A stretch of DNA of 64,000 nt. Source: Verrucomicrobiota bacterium. GTDB lineage: Bacteria > Verrucomicrobiota > Kiritimatiellia > CAIQIC01. The stretch is taken from positions 62,001-126,000 of the forward strand of contig SCQF01000023.1 of NCBI GenBank assembly GCA_004321905.1. Direction: 5' to 3'. Within the stretch, counting starts at the first letter, position 1. Each line of letters begins with the position of its first letter. Below are positions 52,469 through 64,000 of the stretch, piece after piece. A model generated the notes under the pieces. That model ran no database searches. It saw only the letters and a program-made list of their open reading frames with translations, and had not been told where the DNA came from. Made by a program: the position numbers and the translations under genes.

Positions 52469-53295
52469 GTCCGGCCCCCCGGCGCGGGCCACGGACAGGC
52501 GATGTGGTCGGGTAGGCGATGGACAAAGCCCGGCTCCATTCCGCTGAATTCCATACCAAAAACTTGTTTGACCAACGGCCCGGCAAGCACTTCGGCGGGT
52601 GTGCCATCGGCCAACACACGATGATTCAAAAAAATCATGCGGTCGGCTACACGCGCGACGGCGGCAAGGTCGTGCGAGACCAATAACACGGAAAGGTCCA
52701 GATTGAGCCGCAGCCGCGACACCATCCGGTAGAACAATTCCATGCCGGCCTGATCCACACCAGAGACCGGTTCATCCAACAACAGCAGGTCGGGCAGCGG
52801 ATGCAACGCCAGCGCCAGCAGCACGCGTTGTAGTTCGCCGCCAGAGAGCGCGCCGATAGTTTGATCCAACAGATGTTGCGCCTCCACCAAAGCGAGCGCG
52901 CGCAACGCCTTGTCGCGCCGCTGCGCACCAAGGCCCAGCCAGAGGGGACGCCGTTGACTGACGCTCGCAAAGAGGTCGCGAACAGTCGCTGGCGCGGAAC
53001 CGTCGAGATCCATTTTTTGCGGCACATAACCAATGCGCGGACGGCCGAACTGCTGCCCGCTGCCGGCGTGGACAAATTGGAGGTCGCCACCATGGGGCAA
53101 CTCGCCCAGCATCGCGCGGAATAACGTCGTCTTACCCGCGCCATTGGGGCCGATGATCGCCGTCAATTCACCGCAATGCACATGCAGGTTGATGTCTTCC
53201 AATACGGTCGCCCCACCCAACCGCACACCGAAGTGCGCCAGCCGGGTGCAGCAACCACCGCACGAAGCCGGATGATGTTGGGCCGGTTGCTTCAT
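52465..53295 (-). CDS. znuC: Zn/Mn ABC transporter ATPase
   Basis: A 276-residue ATPase of the metal importer. Walker A IIGPNGAGKTTLFRAML, signature LSGGELQRVLLALAL, Walker B LLLLDEPVSGVD and switch His VSHDL are present. An unusual Cys/His N-terminus (HHPASCGGCCTRL) precedes the core and might bind metal. It is coupled to znuA and znuB by ATGA overlaps. Confidence 0.93.
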   Translation of the reverse strand: MKQPAQHHPASCGGCCTRLAHFGVRLGGATVLEDINLHVHCGELTAIIGPNGAGKTTLFRAMLGELPHGGDLQFVHAGSGQQFGRPRIGYVPQKMDLDGSAPATVRDLFASVSQRRPLWLGLGAQRRDKALRALALVEAQHLLDQTIGALSGGELQRVLLALALHPLPDLLLLDEPVSGVDQAGMELFYRMVSRLRLNLDLSVLLVSHDLAAVARVADRMIFLNHRVLADGTPAEVLAGPLVKQVFGMEFSGMEPGFVHRLPDHIACPWPAPGGRT

Positions 53296-54131
53296 TTCAG
53301 CACCCGCTGCAATTCCGCCGCATTCTTCTCCATGATACACAGATAGGCGTCCGGCGCAACCGGCCCCGACACTACAGGATCAAGGACGGCGATTTTTGCA
53401 CCGGTTGCCCGCGCGATCACCGCGGTGCTCCGCGCAGGATATTGCGGCTCGACAAACAGTGCCCGCACTTTTTTCTGTTTCACCAGCGTGATGGTGTCTG
53501 CCAATTCGCGCGCGCTTGGTTCCGCACCCGGTTCACGTTCCACCACGGCCACAACACGAAAACCAAACTCGCGCACAAAATACGGAAACGCTTCGTGAAA
53601 CGTAATGATGTCGTGTGCCGGCAAATCTTTCAGTCCAACCCGCATCTTTACCGCCAGCGCGCGCAATCGTGCGGCGTAAGCCTTGGCATTGCGGCGATAA
53701 AGCTCCGCCCGATCAGGATCGAGCCGCGCCAAGGCTGCGCCGATGTTCTCCACCTGCCGTGCGGCGAGCAGCGGGCTGACCCAGACATGCGGATTGCCAT
53801 TGAGCAACTCGATACCGGTACTGGCCTCGACAATCTTCGCCTGCGCCACCACGCCGCGCGCCTTGTCCAAAAACGACTCCAACCCGGCCCCATTGACGAT
53901 CAGTACATCGGCGCGCGCCAACCGCGCCAGATCGGCGGGCGTCAGTTGATAGTCGTGCAGACAACCGGCGACCGGCGGCGTTAAATTTTCCACCGTCACT
54001 TCCGGGGCATGGTCCACCACATTCAACGCCGCAATTTGCAACGGATAGAAGGTCGTGACGATCCGCAACGGCGCGGCTGTTGCCACACCAGCGGCAAAAT
54101 AAGCAAATAGGATAAAGCAGAGAAACTTCAT
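53292..54131 (-). CDS. znuA: Zn/Mn ABC transporter substrate-binding protein
   Basis: A 279-residue periplasmic solute-binding protein. A signal peptide (MKFLCFILFAYFAAGVATA) is followed by APLRIVTTFYPLQIAALNV. Metal-ligand candidates are CLHDYQLTPAD, NPHVWVSPLLA and ITFHEAFPYF. The long His-rich loop of classic ZnuA is absent. First gene of the operon. Confidence 0.92.
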   Translation of the reverse strand: MKFLCFILFAYFAAGVATAAPLRIVTTFYPLQIAALNVVDHAPEVTVENLTPPVAGCLHDYQLTPADLARLARADVLIVNGAGLESFLDKARGVVAQAKIVEASTGIELLNGNPHVWVSPLLAARQVENIGAALARLDPDRAELYRRNAKAYAARLRALAVKMRVGLKDLPAHDIITFHEAFPYFVREFGFRVVAVVEREPGAEPSARELADTITLVKQKKVRALFVEPQYPARSTAVIARATGAKIAVLDPVVSGPVAPDAYLCIMEKNAAELQRVLK

Positions 54132-54177
54132 GGCTCTACACAACACCAAACCCATCACACTGGCAAGCGCGAATCCT

Positions 54178-54249
54178 GTAGGGGCGCAGTCTTGCTGCGC
54201 CTATGGTGTGTGGCACAAGAAGGTGGGCGCAGCAAGACTGCGCCCCTAC
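54178..54249. repeat. GTAG..CTAC REP doublet, near-perfect
   Basis: GTAGGGGCGCAGTCTTGCTG at the left and CAGCAAGACTGCGCCCCTAC at the right, 72 bp in all. It lies 2 bp past the thiDE stop and 47 bp from znuA. Same type as 24750-24824. Confidence 0.93.
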
Positions 54250-54251
54250 AA

Positions 54252-55802
54252 CTACAAACCTTGCTGCCACCGGCAAACTCGCGCAACGGGATCAGGCGCA
54301 TTCACGATATCGCCAATCACCGCAAAACCACGGGCACCCGCCACGCGCAAATCCGCGACATGTTCTGGAGTCAGTCCGCCGATGGCGACGACCGGTGCAG
54401 ACGCGAGTCTCGCCAATCGTCGAAAACCAGCCAATCCCAGCGGCATATGCGCGAGCGTCTTTGAAGCCGTTGCAAATACCGGTCCGATGGCGATGTAACT
54501 GGGCCGATATGCGGCGGCAACGGCCAGTTCAAAATAATTGTGCGTACTGATGCCGAGCCGCACACCGGCGCGCGCCAATGCCGGCAAATCTGCGCCGGCC
54601 AAATCATCCTGCCCCAGATGTACGCCATACGCACCATGCTTCAGCGCCAATTCCCAAGCGTCGTTGATGAACAGCCGCGCGTCGTAACGTCGCGCGATTT
54701 CAATTGCGGAACGAATTTCGTTTTCCAACACCGTCCCGGTCAAATTTTTAGCGCGGAGTTGAATGGTCGTGACGCCCAAAGGTAACAATTTTTCCAACCA
54801 CGCCGCGCGATCCACGATGGGATAAAAACCAACCGGTTGTGGGCCACAGTCTGGAAAACCCGCCGACGTAACGGCGGTGCGTCTTGTGGGCGGGAGTTCC
54901 AACTCCCGCGTCTGGTGTTGGATGGGTTGGGTTTCGCGGGAGCTGGAACTCCCGCCCACAAGAGCTTTGCTGCAGAAAACCATCGGCAAATCCGCCGGCG
55001 TCTCTGGCCAACCGCGATGCGCCAGCGGGCCATGTCCCTGCCCCACATCTTCGCCAAGCCGCAGCCCTTGATTGAGATAGGCCTTGCCGATCACGAGCGC
55101 GTCCGGCAAGGAATGGCCCAGCGCGCGCGCCGCGGCAATGGCCGAAGCCAACGTACAGCCCGTGCCGTGGGTGTGCCGGACATTCTGCCGCGGACTCGTC
55201 AGCCAGAACGACTGCCGACCATCGCTGAAATAATCTGCACTGAACTCGCCGGTACCGTGTCCGCCTTTGACCAGCACGGCGCGCGCGCCGTACCGCAATA
55301 ATTCCGCAGCAGCGGCGGGAATATTTTCCAAGGCTTGGAAATCCGGCCCCAACAGTTTTCCAAGCTCTGGAACATTGGGCGTGACGAGGTCGGCGCGCGG
55401 CAGAATCCGTTCACGCAGCAACCGCACGCCCTCTGCATCGAGCAGTGGCACACCGCCGGTGGAAGCGAGCACCGGATCACAAACGACAAATGCGTCGGTC
55501 GTGGCGAGAAAATCAGCGACGACGCGGACTTGCGCGGCGCTGCCCAACATGCCGAGCTTGATGGCAACGGGCGGCAGGTCGGCGGCCAAATGCGCCACTT
55601 GCTCACGCAATAGATCGGGCGCGACCGGCGCGACGCGAAAAACACCGGTGGTATTCTGCACGGTGAGCGCACTGATGATGGTGCAGCCATAGACTTCCAA
55701 GCCTTGGAAAGTCTTGAGATCGGCCTGTATCCCTGCCCCACTACCGGGATCGCTGCCGGCGATGCTCCAGACAAGCGGACGATGTCCGTGGTCATTTGTC
55801 AT
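54252..55802 (-). CDS. thiDE: ThiD-ThiE fusion: HMP-phosphate kinase / thiamin-phosphate synthase
   Basis: A 516-residue fusion. Residues about 1-265 are ThiD (WSIAGSDPGSGAGIQADLKT, LVKGGHGTGE, HTHGTGCTLASAI), which phosphorylates hydroxymethylpyrimidine. Residues about 325-516 are ThiE (GVTTIQLRAKN, YGVHLGQDDL, YIAIGPVFATASK), which joins pyrimidine and thiazole. The linker contains VGGSSSSRETQPIQ and onward, encoded by a REP-like inverted repeat (54883-54962) read in frame. Two 17-bp palindromes also overlap the ThiD part. It starts 3 bp after pabBC. Confidence 0.95.
   Translation of the reverse strand: MTNDHGHRPLVWSIAGSDPGSGAGIQADLKTFQGLEVYGCTIISALTVQNTTGVFRVAPVAPDLLREQVAHLAADLPPVAIKLGMLGSAAQVRVVADFLATTDAFVVCDPVLASTGGVPLLDAEGVRLLRERILPRADLVTPNVPELGKLLGPDFQALENIPAAAAELLRYGARAVLVKGGHGTGEFSADYFSDGRQSFWLTSPRQNVRHTHGTGCTLASAIAAARALGHSLPDALVIGKAYLNQGLRLGEDVGQGHGPLAHRGWPETPADLPMVFCSKALVGGSSSSRETQPIQHQTRELELPPTRRTAVTSAGFPDCGPQPVGFYPIVDRAAWLEKLLPLGVTTIQLRAKNLTGTVLENEIRSAIEIARRYDARLFINDAWELALKHGAYGVHLGQDDLAGADLPALARAGVRLGISTHNYFELAVAAAYRPSYIAIGPVFATASKTLAHMPLGLAGFRRLARLASAPVVAIGGLTPEHVADLRVAGARGFAVIGDIVNAPDPVARVCRWQQGL
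54883..54962. repeat. REP-like inverted repeat inserted in thiDE
   Basis: Arms 54883-54910 and 54935-54962 are complementary with one mismatch, and close to the element at 23161. It is an 80-bp unit read as part of the ThiD-ThiE linker. Confidence 0.92.
55325..55373. repeat. Palindrome pair, 32-bp phase, within the thiD coding region
   Basis: TTTCCAAGGCTTGGAAA at 55325 and TTTCCAAGCTCTGGAAC at 55357. They encode LGKLLGPDFQALEN in a place where ThiD normally has coding sequence of about the same length. Confidence 0.85.
55694..55710. repeat. Single palindrome-like site in thiD
   Basis: CTTCCAAGCCTTGGAAA, encoding KTFQGLEVYG of the conserved ThiD N-terminus. It may be a chance match or a site formed in place. 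Confidence 0.5.
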
Positions 55803-55805
55803 TGG

Positions 55806-59352
<3,547 letters not shown>

Positions 59353-59373
59353 AGCGACCATTTTTTCGGCTCC

Positions 59374-59402
59374 ACGTTACTCCTTTGCCGGAGGGAGTCA
59401 AG
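59374..59402 (-). promoter_or_regulatory. Candidate promoter of thiC operon
   Basis: Minus strand TTGACT (59402-59397), 17-bp spacer, TAACGT (59379-59374). The predicted start near 59367 precedes the riboswitch. The -10 box is weak. Confidence 0.45.
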
Positions 59403-59477
59403 CGCGTCGCCGGGTATATTTTTCGTTGGTAATTTGCACCGAAGTATTTTAGGTTGCGTCGAAAGTGAGTTGCACCT

Positions 59478-62402
59478 GTGTCCACGCCGCAAAAAAAAAT
59501 AACGTTGACCACGTGGATTTACCTGTTTTGTTTCATCACCATTGCGGCCCTGTTGGGGGCAGCCGGTCGCGCCTATGTGACACACGAAGAACGCATGGCG
59601 ATCGAGCAGGCTGGCCGCGAATTACAACGCATTGCTGAACTGAAAGCACAGGACTTGGCGCGTTGGCGCGAAATGCGACTGAACATGGCCGAAACCTTGG
59701 CCAGCAATCCGGTACTGCACCACTGGCTGGAAACCTTGTGTCGCGAGCCCAGCAATACCGTGGCCCAAGCGGAAGCACGCGTATGGATGGAGCAGTTGCG
59801 CGAACATTATGGTTTCCGCGACATCTTGCTGCTGGATGCCACCCAACAAACATGTGCGGCGCTCGCCGAAGGGGATGTGCACGTTGGCAGCAACGCCCGG
59901 GCACTTTTGGCCGAGGCCGACCGCAGCGGGCAGCCACAGTTATCGGATTTCCATACCAACGTTAATGTACCTGAACCGCACTTGGACTTGGCCATCCCCT
60001 TTCATATGCGAACAAGAGGGGCCAGTTCCCCGCCCACCACCTATGCCAGTTTGTTGATGCGGATTGACCCTGAACGGTATCTTTATCCGATGTTGCGGAG
60101 ATGGCCTGTGCCCTCCGCATCCGGCGAAGTCCTGCTGATACGGCGCGAGGGCGAAGCCCTCCTCTATTTAAATCGTCCACGTCTGCATCCCGTCGCACCG
60201 CTGACCATGCTTCCCACGCTCACGCAAACCAATTTACCCGAAGTCCAAGCCGCACTCGGCCAGCGGGGCGTGGTGGCCGGCACCGACTATCGCGGCCTGC
60301 CGGTGCTCGCCGTGCTACACGCCGTGCCGGAAACGCCCTGGCTGTTGATTGCCAAACGCGACTGCACAGAAGTTCTGCAAAACCTGGCCACCACGCGCAA
60401 AAGCTCCTTGCTCGCCACCACGAGCGCCATAGGCGCAGTGGGTTTATTGCTGGCGTTACTGGCGTTGCTCGGACGGCTCCACGTCCTCCGCAACAAACAG
60501 GAAATCGAACTGGAATTCCAGCAACTGTTCGACCGCGTAGGTGACGCCATTTTACTCTTTCAAAATGGCCGCTTCATCATGGCCAATGAAGCCGCAGGCA
60601 CTCAATATGGCTATACGCACGATGAACTCATGCGCCTCACCCCGCAGGATTTGGCGGCTACAGAGGCAGCACCTGATAAAAGTGATTGGAACCACATTCT
60701 GCGGCATCATGACCCTGCTATTTTTGAAACAGTGCACCGGCGCCGGGACAACAGCCGCCTGCCGGTGGAAATCGGCTTGCGCTCGACCACGTACCGCGGT
60801 CAACCGGCCATCATCAGCGACATCCGCGACATCACACGGCGCCGACAATTGGCCGAGCAATTACAGGTGGCCTACGAAAAAAGTGTCGGGCTGGAGGCCG
60901 CGATCAACCGCAGCCCGGTCGTCGTTGTCCTGCGTCGTGACGGCTTGGATTCACCGTTGGAGTATATTTCCGAAAATGTACGCCGGTGGGGCTATCGCGC
61001 GGAGGAATTGATCGGTCAGACCGCGCTCCCGTGGATTCATCCCGATGACCTGCCGGGCATCGCCAAAGAAACCCGGCAGTATATCGCTCGGCACCTGTAT
61101 GAATTCATGCTGAGCTATCGTCTGTTGACCCACGAGGGCGATGTGCGCTGGGTGGAAGACCATACCCGCCTGCTCTGCAATACGGCCGGGGTCATCAAGC
61201 AAGTCCAAAGTCTCTTGATTGACGTCACCGCACATCGCGAGCTGGCGCAGGAATTGCAACAGGTGCAAAAGATGGAGACGATTGGTCGCTTGGCCGGCGG
61301 CATCGCCCATGACTTCAACAACTTATTGCAGGTGATTCTCGGCTTTGCCGAACTACTCGCGGCCGATCTACCGGCAAATGATCTGCACCGCCGCGATGTC
61401 CGCGAAATCCAGACCGCCGCCCAACGCGCCAAGGATTTGACCAGCCGGCTGCTCGCGTTCAGTCGCAAACAGATGATCCAGCCCACCGTCACCGACCTCA
61501 ATGCGCTCATTACCGCAGAGCAGACCATGCTGGCGCGCGTGCTGGGTAAAACGATCAACCTGCATGCCGACTTGGCGGAGAACCTCTGGCTCACGAAAGT
61601 GGATCAGAACCAAATGCAACAGATCCTCCTCAACCTCACGGTCAATGCACGGGATGCCATGCGGGCGGGCGGGCGGTTTGTACTGGCCACCCAAAATGTC
61701 ACGTTCGAGGCCGATGATGTGGCACAACATGCCGAAACCCGCGCAGGCGACTTCGTCTGCCTCGCCATCTCGGACACCGGCACCGGCATGACGGCGGACA
61801 TCATTACGCATCTTTTCGAGCCGTTTTTCACCACCAAAGCGACGGGCCAAGGCACCGGGCTCGGTCTCGCCATGGCCTACGGCATCATGAAACAGCATGA
61901 CGGCTGGATTCATGTCTATAGCCAGTTGGGTCACGGCACGACCTTCAAACTATATCTGCCAGCCGTCACGGCGAAGAAGAAAGCGGCGGCGCCAGCCTCC
62001 GCGGCATCGCCCGCCCCGCCAACCAACCAGCGCCTTCTGTTGGTTGAGGATGAAGATAGCGTACGCAATCTTGCCAGCCGCATTCTGCGCGCGCGCGGCT
62101 ACCAGGTCACCGCCACCCGTAACCTGGCCGAAGCCAAAATCGCGTGGGAGAATGAAGCGGGACAATTCGACCTGATCTTCAGCGCTGTGGTGTTGCCGGA
62201 TGGTAACGGGCTGGAGCTTGTCGAAAACTTGCTGCAACGCCAGCCGACCCTCCGCATCATCATGGCCAGCGGCTATACCGACGAGCGTTCCCGCTGGTCA
62301 ACCATCCAAGCGCGCGGCTTCCGCTTTCTCCCCAAGCCCTACCCCGTAGCCACGCTATTGCGGACCATTCAGGAAATTTTCGCCGCACCGCCCCCCGCGT
62401 AG
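59478..62402 (+). CDS. Hybrid sensor histidine kinase with phosphoacceptor-less receiver
   Basis: A 974-residue membrane sensor. TM1 lies near residues 10-30 and TM2 near 315-335, framing an extracytoplasmic sensor domain. Two PAS domains follow (LFDRVGDAILLFQNGRFIMAN and one at about 475-595), then HisKA with H611 in GGIAHDFNNLL, an HATPase (NLTVNARDAM, DTGTGM, GTGLGLAM) and a receiver. The receiver keeps LLVEDED and the Lys in FLPKPY, but the expected Asp is Ala (A903, LIFSAVVLP). The start is a GTG. No partner regulator is adjacent. Confidence 0.92.
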   Translation: MSTPQKKITLTTWIYLFCFITIAALLGAAGRAYVTHEERMAIEQAGRELQRIAELKAQDLARWREMRLNMAETLASNPVLHHWLETLCREPSNTVAQAEARVWMEQLREHYGFRDILLLDATQQTCAALAEGDVHVGSNARALLAEADRSGQPQLSDFHTNVNVPEPHLDLAIPFHMRTRGASSPPTTYASLLMRIDPERYLYPMLRRWPVPSASGEVLLIRREGEALLYLNRPRLHPVAPLTMLPTLTQTNLPEVQAALGQRGVVAGTDYRGLPVLAVLHAVPETPWLLIAKRDCTEVLQNLATTRKSSLLATTSAIGAVGLLLALLALLGRLHVLRNKQEIELEFQQLFDRVGDAILLFQNGRFIMANEAAGTQYGYTHDELMRLTPQDLAATEAAPDKSDWNHILRHHDPAIFETVHRRRDNSRLPVEIGLRSTTYRGQPAIISDIRDITRRRQLAEQLQVAYEKSVGLEAAINRSPVVVVLRRDGLDSPLEYISENVRRWGYRAEELIGQTALPWIHPDDLPGIAKETRQYIARHLYEFMLSYRLLTHEGDVRWVEDHTRLLCNTAGVIKQVQSLLIDVTAHRELAQELQQVQKMETIGRLAGGIAHDFNNLLQVILGFAELLAADLPANDLHRRDVREIQTAAQRAKDLTSRLLAFSRKQMIQPTVTDLNALITAEQTMLARVLGKTINLHADLAENLWLTKVDQNQMQQILLNLTVNARDAMRAGGRFVLATQNVTFEADDVAQHAETRAGDFVCLAISDTGTGMTADIITHLFEPFFTTKATGQGTGLGLAMAYGIMKQHDGWIHVYSQLGHGTTFKLYLPAVTAKKKAAAPASAASPAPPTNQRLLLVEDEDSVRNLASRILRARGYQVTATRNLAEAKIAWENEAGQFDLIFSAVVLPDGNGLELVENLLQRQPTLRIIMASGYTDERSRWSTIQARGFRFLPKPYPVATLLRTIQEIFAAPPPA

Positions 62403-62429
62403 CCGGGACCGCTGATCCCGGCGCAACCA

Positions 62430-62477
62430 TTTCCAAGCCTTGGAAAATCGGCAAAAAACTCTTCCAACCCTTGGAAA
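62430..62477. repeat. Palindrome pair with 31-bp spacing
   Basis: TTTCCAAGCCTTGGAAA at 62430 and CTTCCAACCCTTGGAAA at 62461. This is the only pair not at 32 bp (31), between the kinase and panD. Confidence 0.9.
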
Positions 62478-62497
62478 AATCGTTCAGGATGCGCCCC

Positions 62498-62857
62498 ATG
62501 CAACACGTTATGCTTAAGTCGAAAATTCACCGGGCCACCCTCACCGGCGTCGAGCCGGACTATGAAGGCAGCATCACGCTCGACCGCGCGCTGATGGATC
62601 GCGCCGGTATTTTGCCCTTTGAGCAGGTCCACGTCCTCAACCTCAACAATGCCGCGCGGCTCGTCACCTACGCCATCGAAGCGCCCGCCGGCTCCGGCAC
62701 GGTGATGCTCAACGGCCCGGCCGCCCGCCTCGGTTTGAAGGGCGATATCGTAGTGATCTTGAGCTACGCCCTACTCTCCGATGCCGAAGTGGCCCGGCAC
62801 AAACCCACCGTGATTCTCGTGGACGCCCACAACAAACCGCGGGCGAAAAAAGGATGA
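62498..62857 (+). CDS. panD: Aspartate 1-decarboxylase (pyruvoyl enzyme)
   Basis: A 119-residue proenzyme that makes beta-alanine for pantothenate. Self-cleavage at Gly24-Ser25 (YEGSITLD) yields the pyruvoyl group; the start at 62498 puts this Ser at position 25 exactly as in E. coli. MLKSKIHRATLTG, Y..N and LNGPAARLGLKGD are conserved. It is separated from the kinase by the palindrome pair, and followed by an esterase at 8 bp. Confidence 0.95.
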   Translation: MQHVMLKSKIHRATLTGVEPDYEGSITLDRALMDRAGILPFEQVHVLNLNNAARLVTYAIEAPAGSGTVMLNGPAARLGLKGDIVVILSYALLSDAEVARHKPTVILVDAHNKPRAKKG

Positions 62858-62864
62858 AGTAGGA

Positions 62865-63656
62865 ATGCAGCAGGCAAAAAACAAAATTTGCCTGTATTTT
62901 CTTACGCTTATATTTTTCCTTTTGCCTGGTTTTGCTGCCGAATTAGAGCACCGTACGTGGACGATTGATGGTGTTGCACGCGAAGCGCTGATCTATGCCC
63001 CACCCCAAGCGCAATTGAGCGCGACGCCCGTTGTCTTCGCGCTTCATGGGCACGGCGGCGGCATGCGCCAAGCGGCAAACAGTTTCGGCTATCACAAGCA
63101 ATGGCCGGAAGCCATGGTCATCTATCCGCAAGGCCTCAAAACACCGGGCCGATTGACCGACCTCGAAGGCAAGAAAGCCGGCTGGCAACGCGAAGTCGGC
63201 GATCAAAATGATCGTGATTTGAAGTTTTTCGACGCGATGTTGGTAGGCTTGAAGAAGGATTATCGCGTGGACGAAAAGCGGATCTACGCCACCGGCCATT
63301 CCAACGGCGGGGCGTTCACCTACCTGCTTTGGGCCACGCGCGGTGACGTGTTTGCCGCCTTCGCTCCATCCGGCGCAGCTTCCACGCTGATCACAAAGTT
63401 CAAACCCAAGTCCGTTTTGCATGTCGCCGGCGAAAACGATCTGCTCGTCAAGTTCGCCTGGCAAAAGGCGACGATAGACGCGTTGCGGAGGCTCAACCAG
63501 TGCGACGAGGGCCAGGCGCAGGCGAAGTATTGCACACTTTATCCCTCCAAGATCGGCGCGCCCGTCGTGACCTATATCCACCCCGGTGGCCACCAATTCC
63601 CAAAGGAAGCCCCGGCCCTCATTGTGAAGTTCTTCAAGGAACACGCGCTGCCATAA
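62865..63656 (+). CDS. Secreted alpha/beta-hydrolase, LpqC/PHB-depolymerase-like esterase
   Basis: A 263-residue exported esterase. After a signal peptide (CLYFLTLIFFLLPGFAA) come VVFALHGHGGGM (oxyanion hole), the nucleophile Ser in YATGHSNGGAFTYLL, an Asp in HVAGENDLLVKFA and a His in IHPGGHQFP. This order fits the Esterase_PHB/LpqC family, which includes feruloyl and acetyl esterases. The substrate is unknown. Confidence 0.85.
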   Translation: MQQAKNKICLYFLTLIFFLLPGFAAELEHRTWTIDGVAREALIYAPPQAQLSATPVVFALHGHGGGMRQAANSFGYHKQWPEAMVIYPQGLKTPGRLTDLEGKKAGWQREVGDQNDRDLKFFDAMLVGLKKDYRVDEKRIYATGHSNGGAFTYLLWATRGDVFAAFAPSGAASTLITKFKPKSVLHVAGENDLLVKFAWQKATIDALRRLNQCDEGQAQAKYCTLYPSKIGAPVVTYIHPGGHQFPKEAPALIVKFFKEHALP

Positions 63657-63720
63657 AAGTAGCCATCCCGCGCTGTCGGGGGAGTTTTACCTGCCTCAAG
63701 CTTCCTGAAATCGCGTGATA

Positions 63721-64000
<280 letters not shown>

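Overview
The window reads as a chromosomal segment of a GC-rich, Gram-negative bacterium of the PVC group, probably Verrucomicrobiota or a neighbouring lineage such as Kiritimatiellota. The assignment is inferred from a 735-residue GreA-domain protein of the kind known from Chlamydiae and Verrucomicrobia, secreted PPC and LamG proteins, a LpxL-type acyltransferase, CzcCBA, PilT, and very many intergenic palindromes. There is no rRNA; one tRNA-Ser(TGA) is present.

Layout. 0-3 kb: two secreted proteins. 3-4 kb: hairpin repeats, a decayed toxin-antitoxin locus, tRNA-Ser and an AT-rich stretch. 4-6.3 kb: ilvB-ilvH. 6.4-9.1 kb: a small Cys-cluster protein, then thiSGH behind a TPP riboswitch and terminator. 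9.1-11.9 kb: metA, a TatD-like hydrolase and a REP-associated (RAYT) transposase among its palindromes. 11.9-20.1 kb: ruvB and ruvA, separated by a 6.5-kb block holding a methyltransferase and two secreted polysaccharide enzymes. 20.2-23 kb: a lipoprotein and glutamine synthetase III (glnN) behind a sigma-54-type promoter. 23.4-34.5 kb: a DUF2339/DUF3999 pair, then a metal-efflux block (dmeF, czcCBA, a small Cys-rich protein). 34.5-41.8 kb: dedA, GT2, acyltransferase and lipA; divergently pyrK, pyrD, an unknown and pgpA. 41.8-51.6 kb: malQ, gtrA and greA; a GH5 enzyme, rpoZ, smpB, rhomboid, a PilZ-like protein and pilT. 51.6-59.4 kb: znuABC and a thiC-pabBC-thiDE operon behind a second TPP riboswitch. 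59.5-63.7 kb: a hybrid sensor kinase, panD and an esterase. 63.7-64 kb: the end of a type I-C-like CRISPR array that runs off the window.

How the genes fit together. Cofactor and precursor synthesis dominates: thiamin (thiSGH, thiC, thiDE), p-aminobenzoate/folate (pabBC), lipoate, pantothenate (panD), branched-chain amino acids, methionine, pyrimidine and glutamine. The thiamin genes lie in two distant operons, each with its own TPP riboswitch.

The most unusual feature is a family of about 29 copies of a 17-bp palindrome, TTTCCAA-NNN-TTGGAAA. Most copies come in pairs whose start-to-start distance is exactly 32 bp (11 of 12 intervals). They sit at gene ends, abut promoters and stop codons, and also lie inside thiD, pabBC and the end of a ykgJ-like gene. 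A second class, REP/BIME-like inverted doublets with GTAG or GTGG heads, is also scattered and has entered reading frames (the ThiD-ThiE linker, a signal peptide, the PabBC linker).
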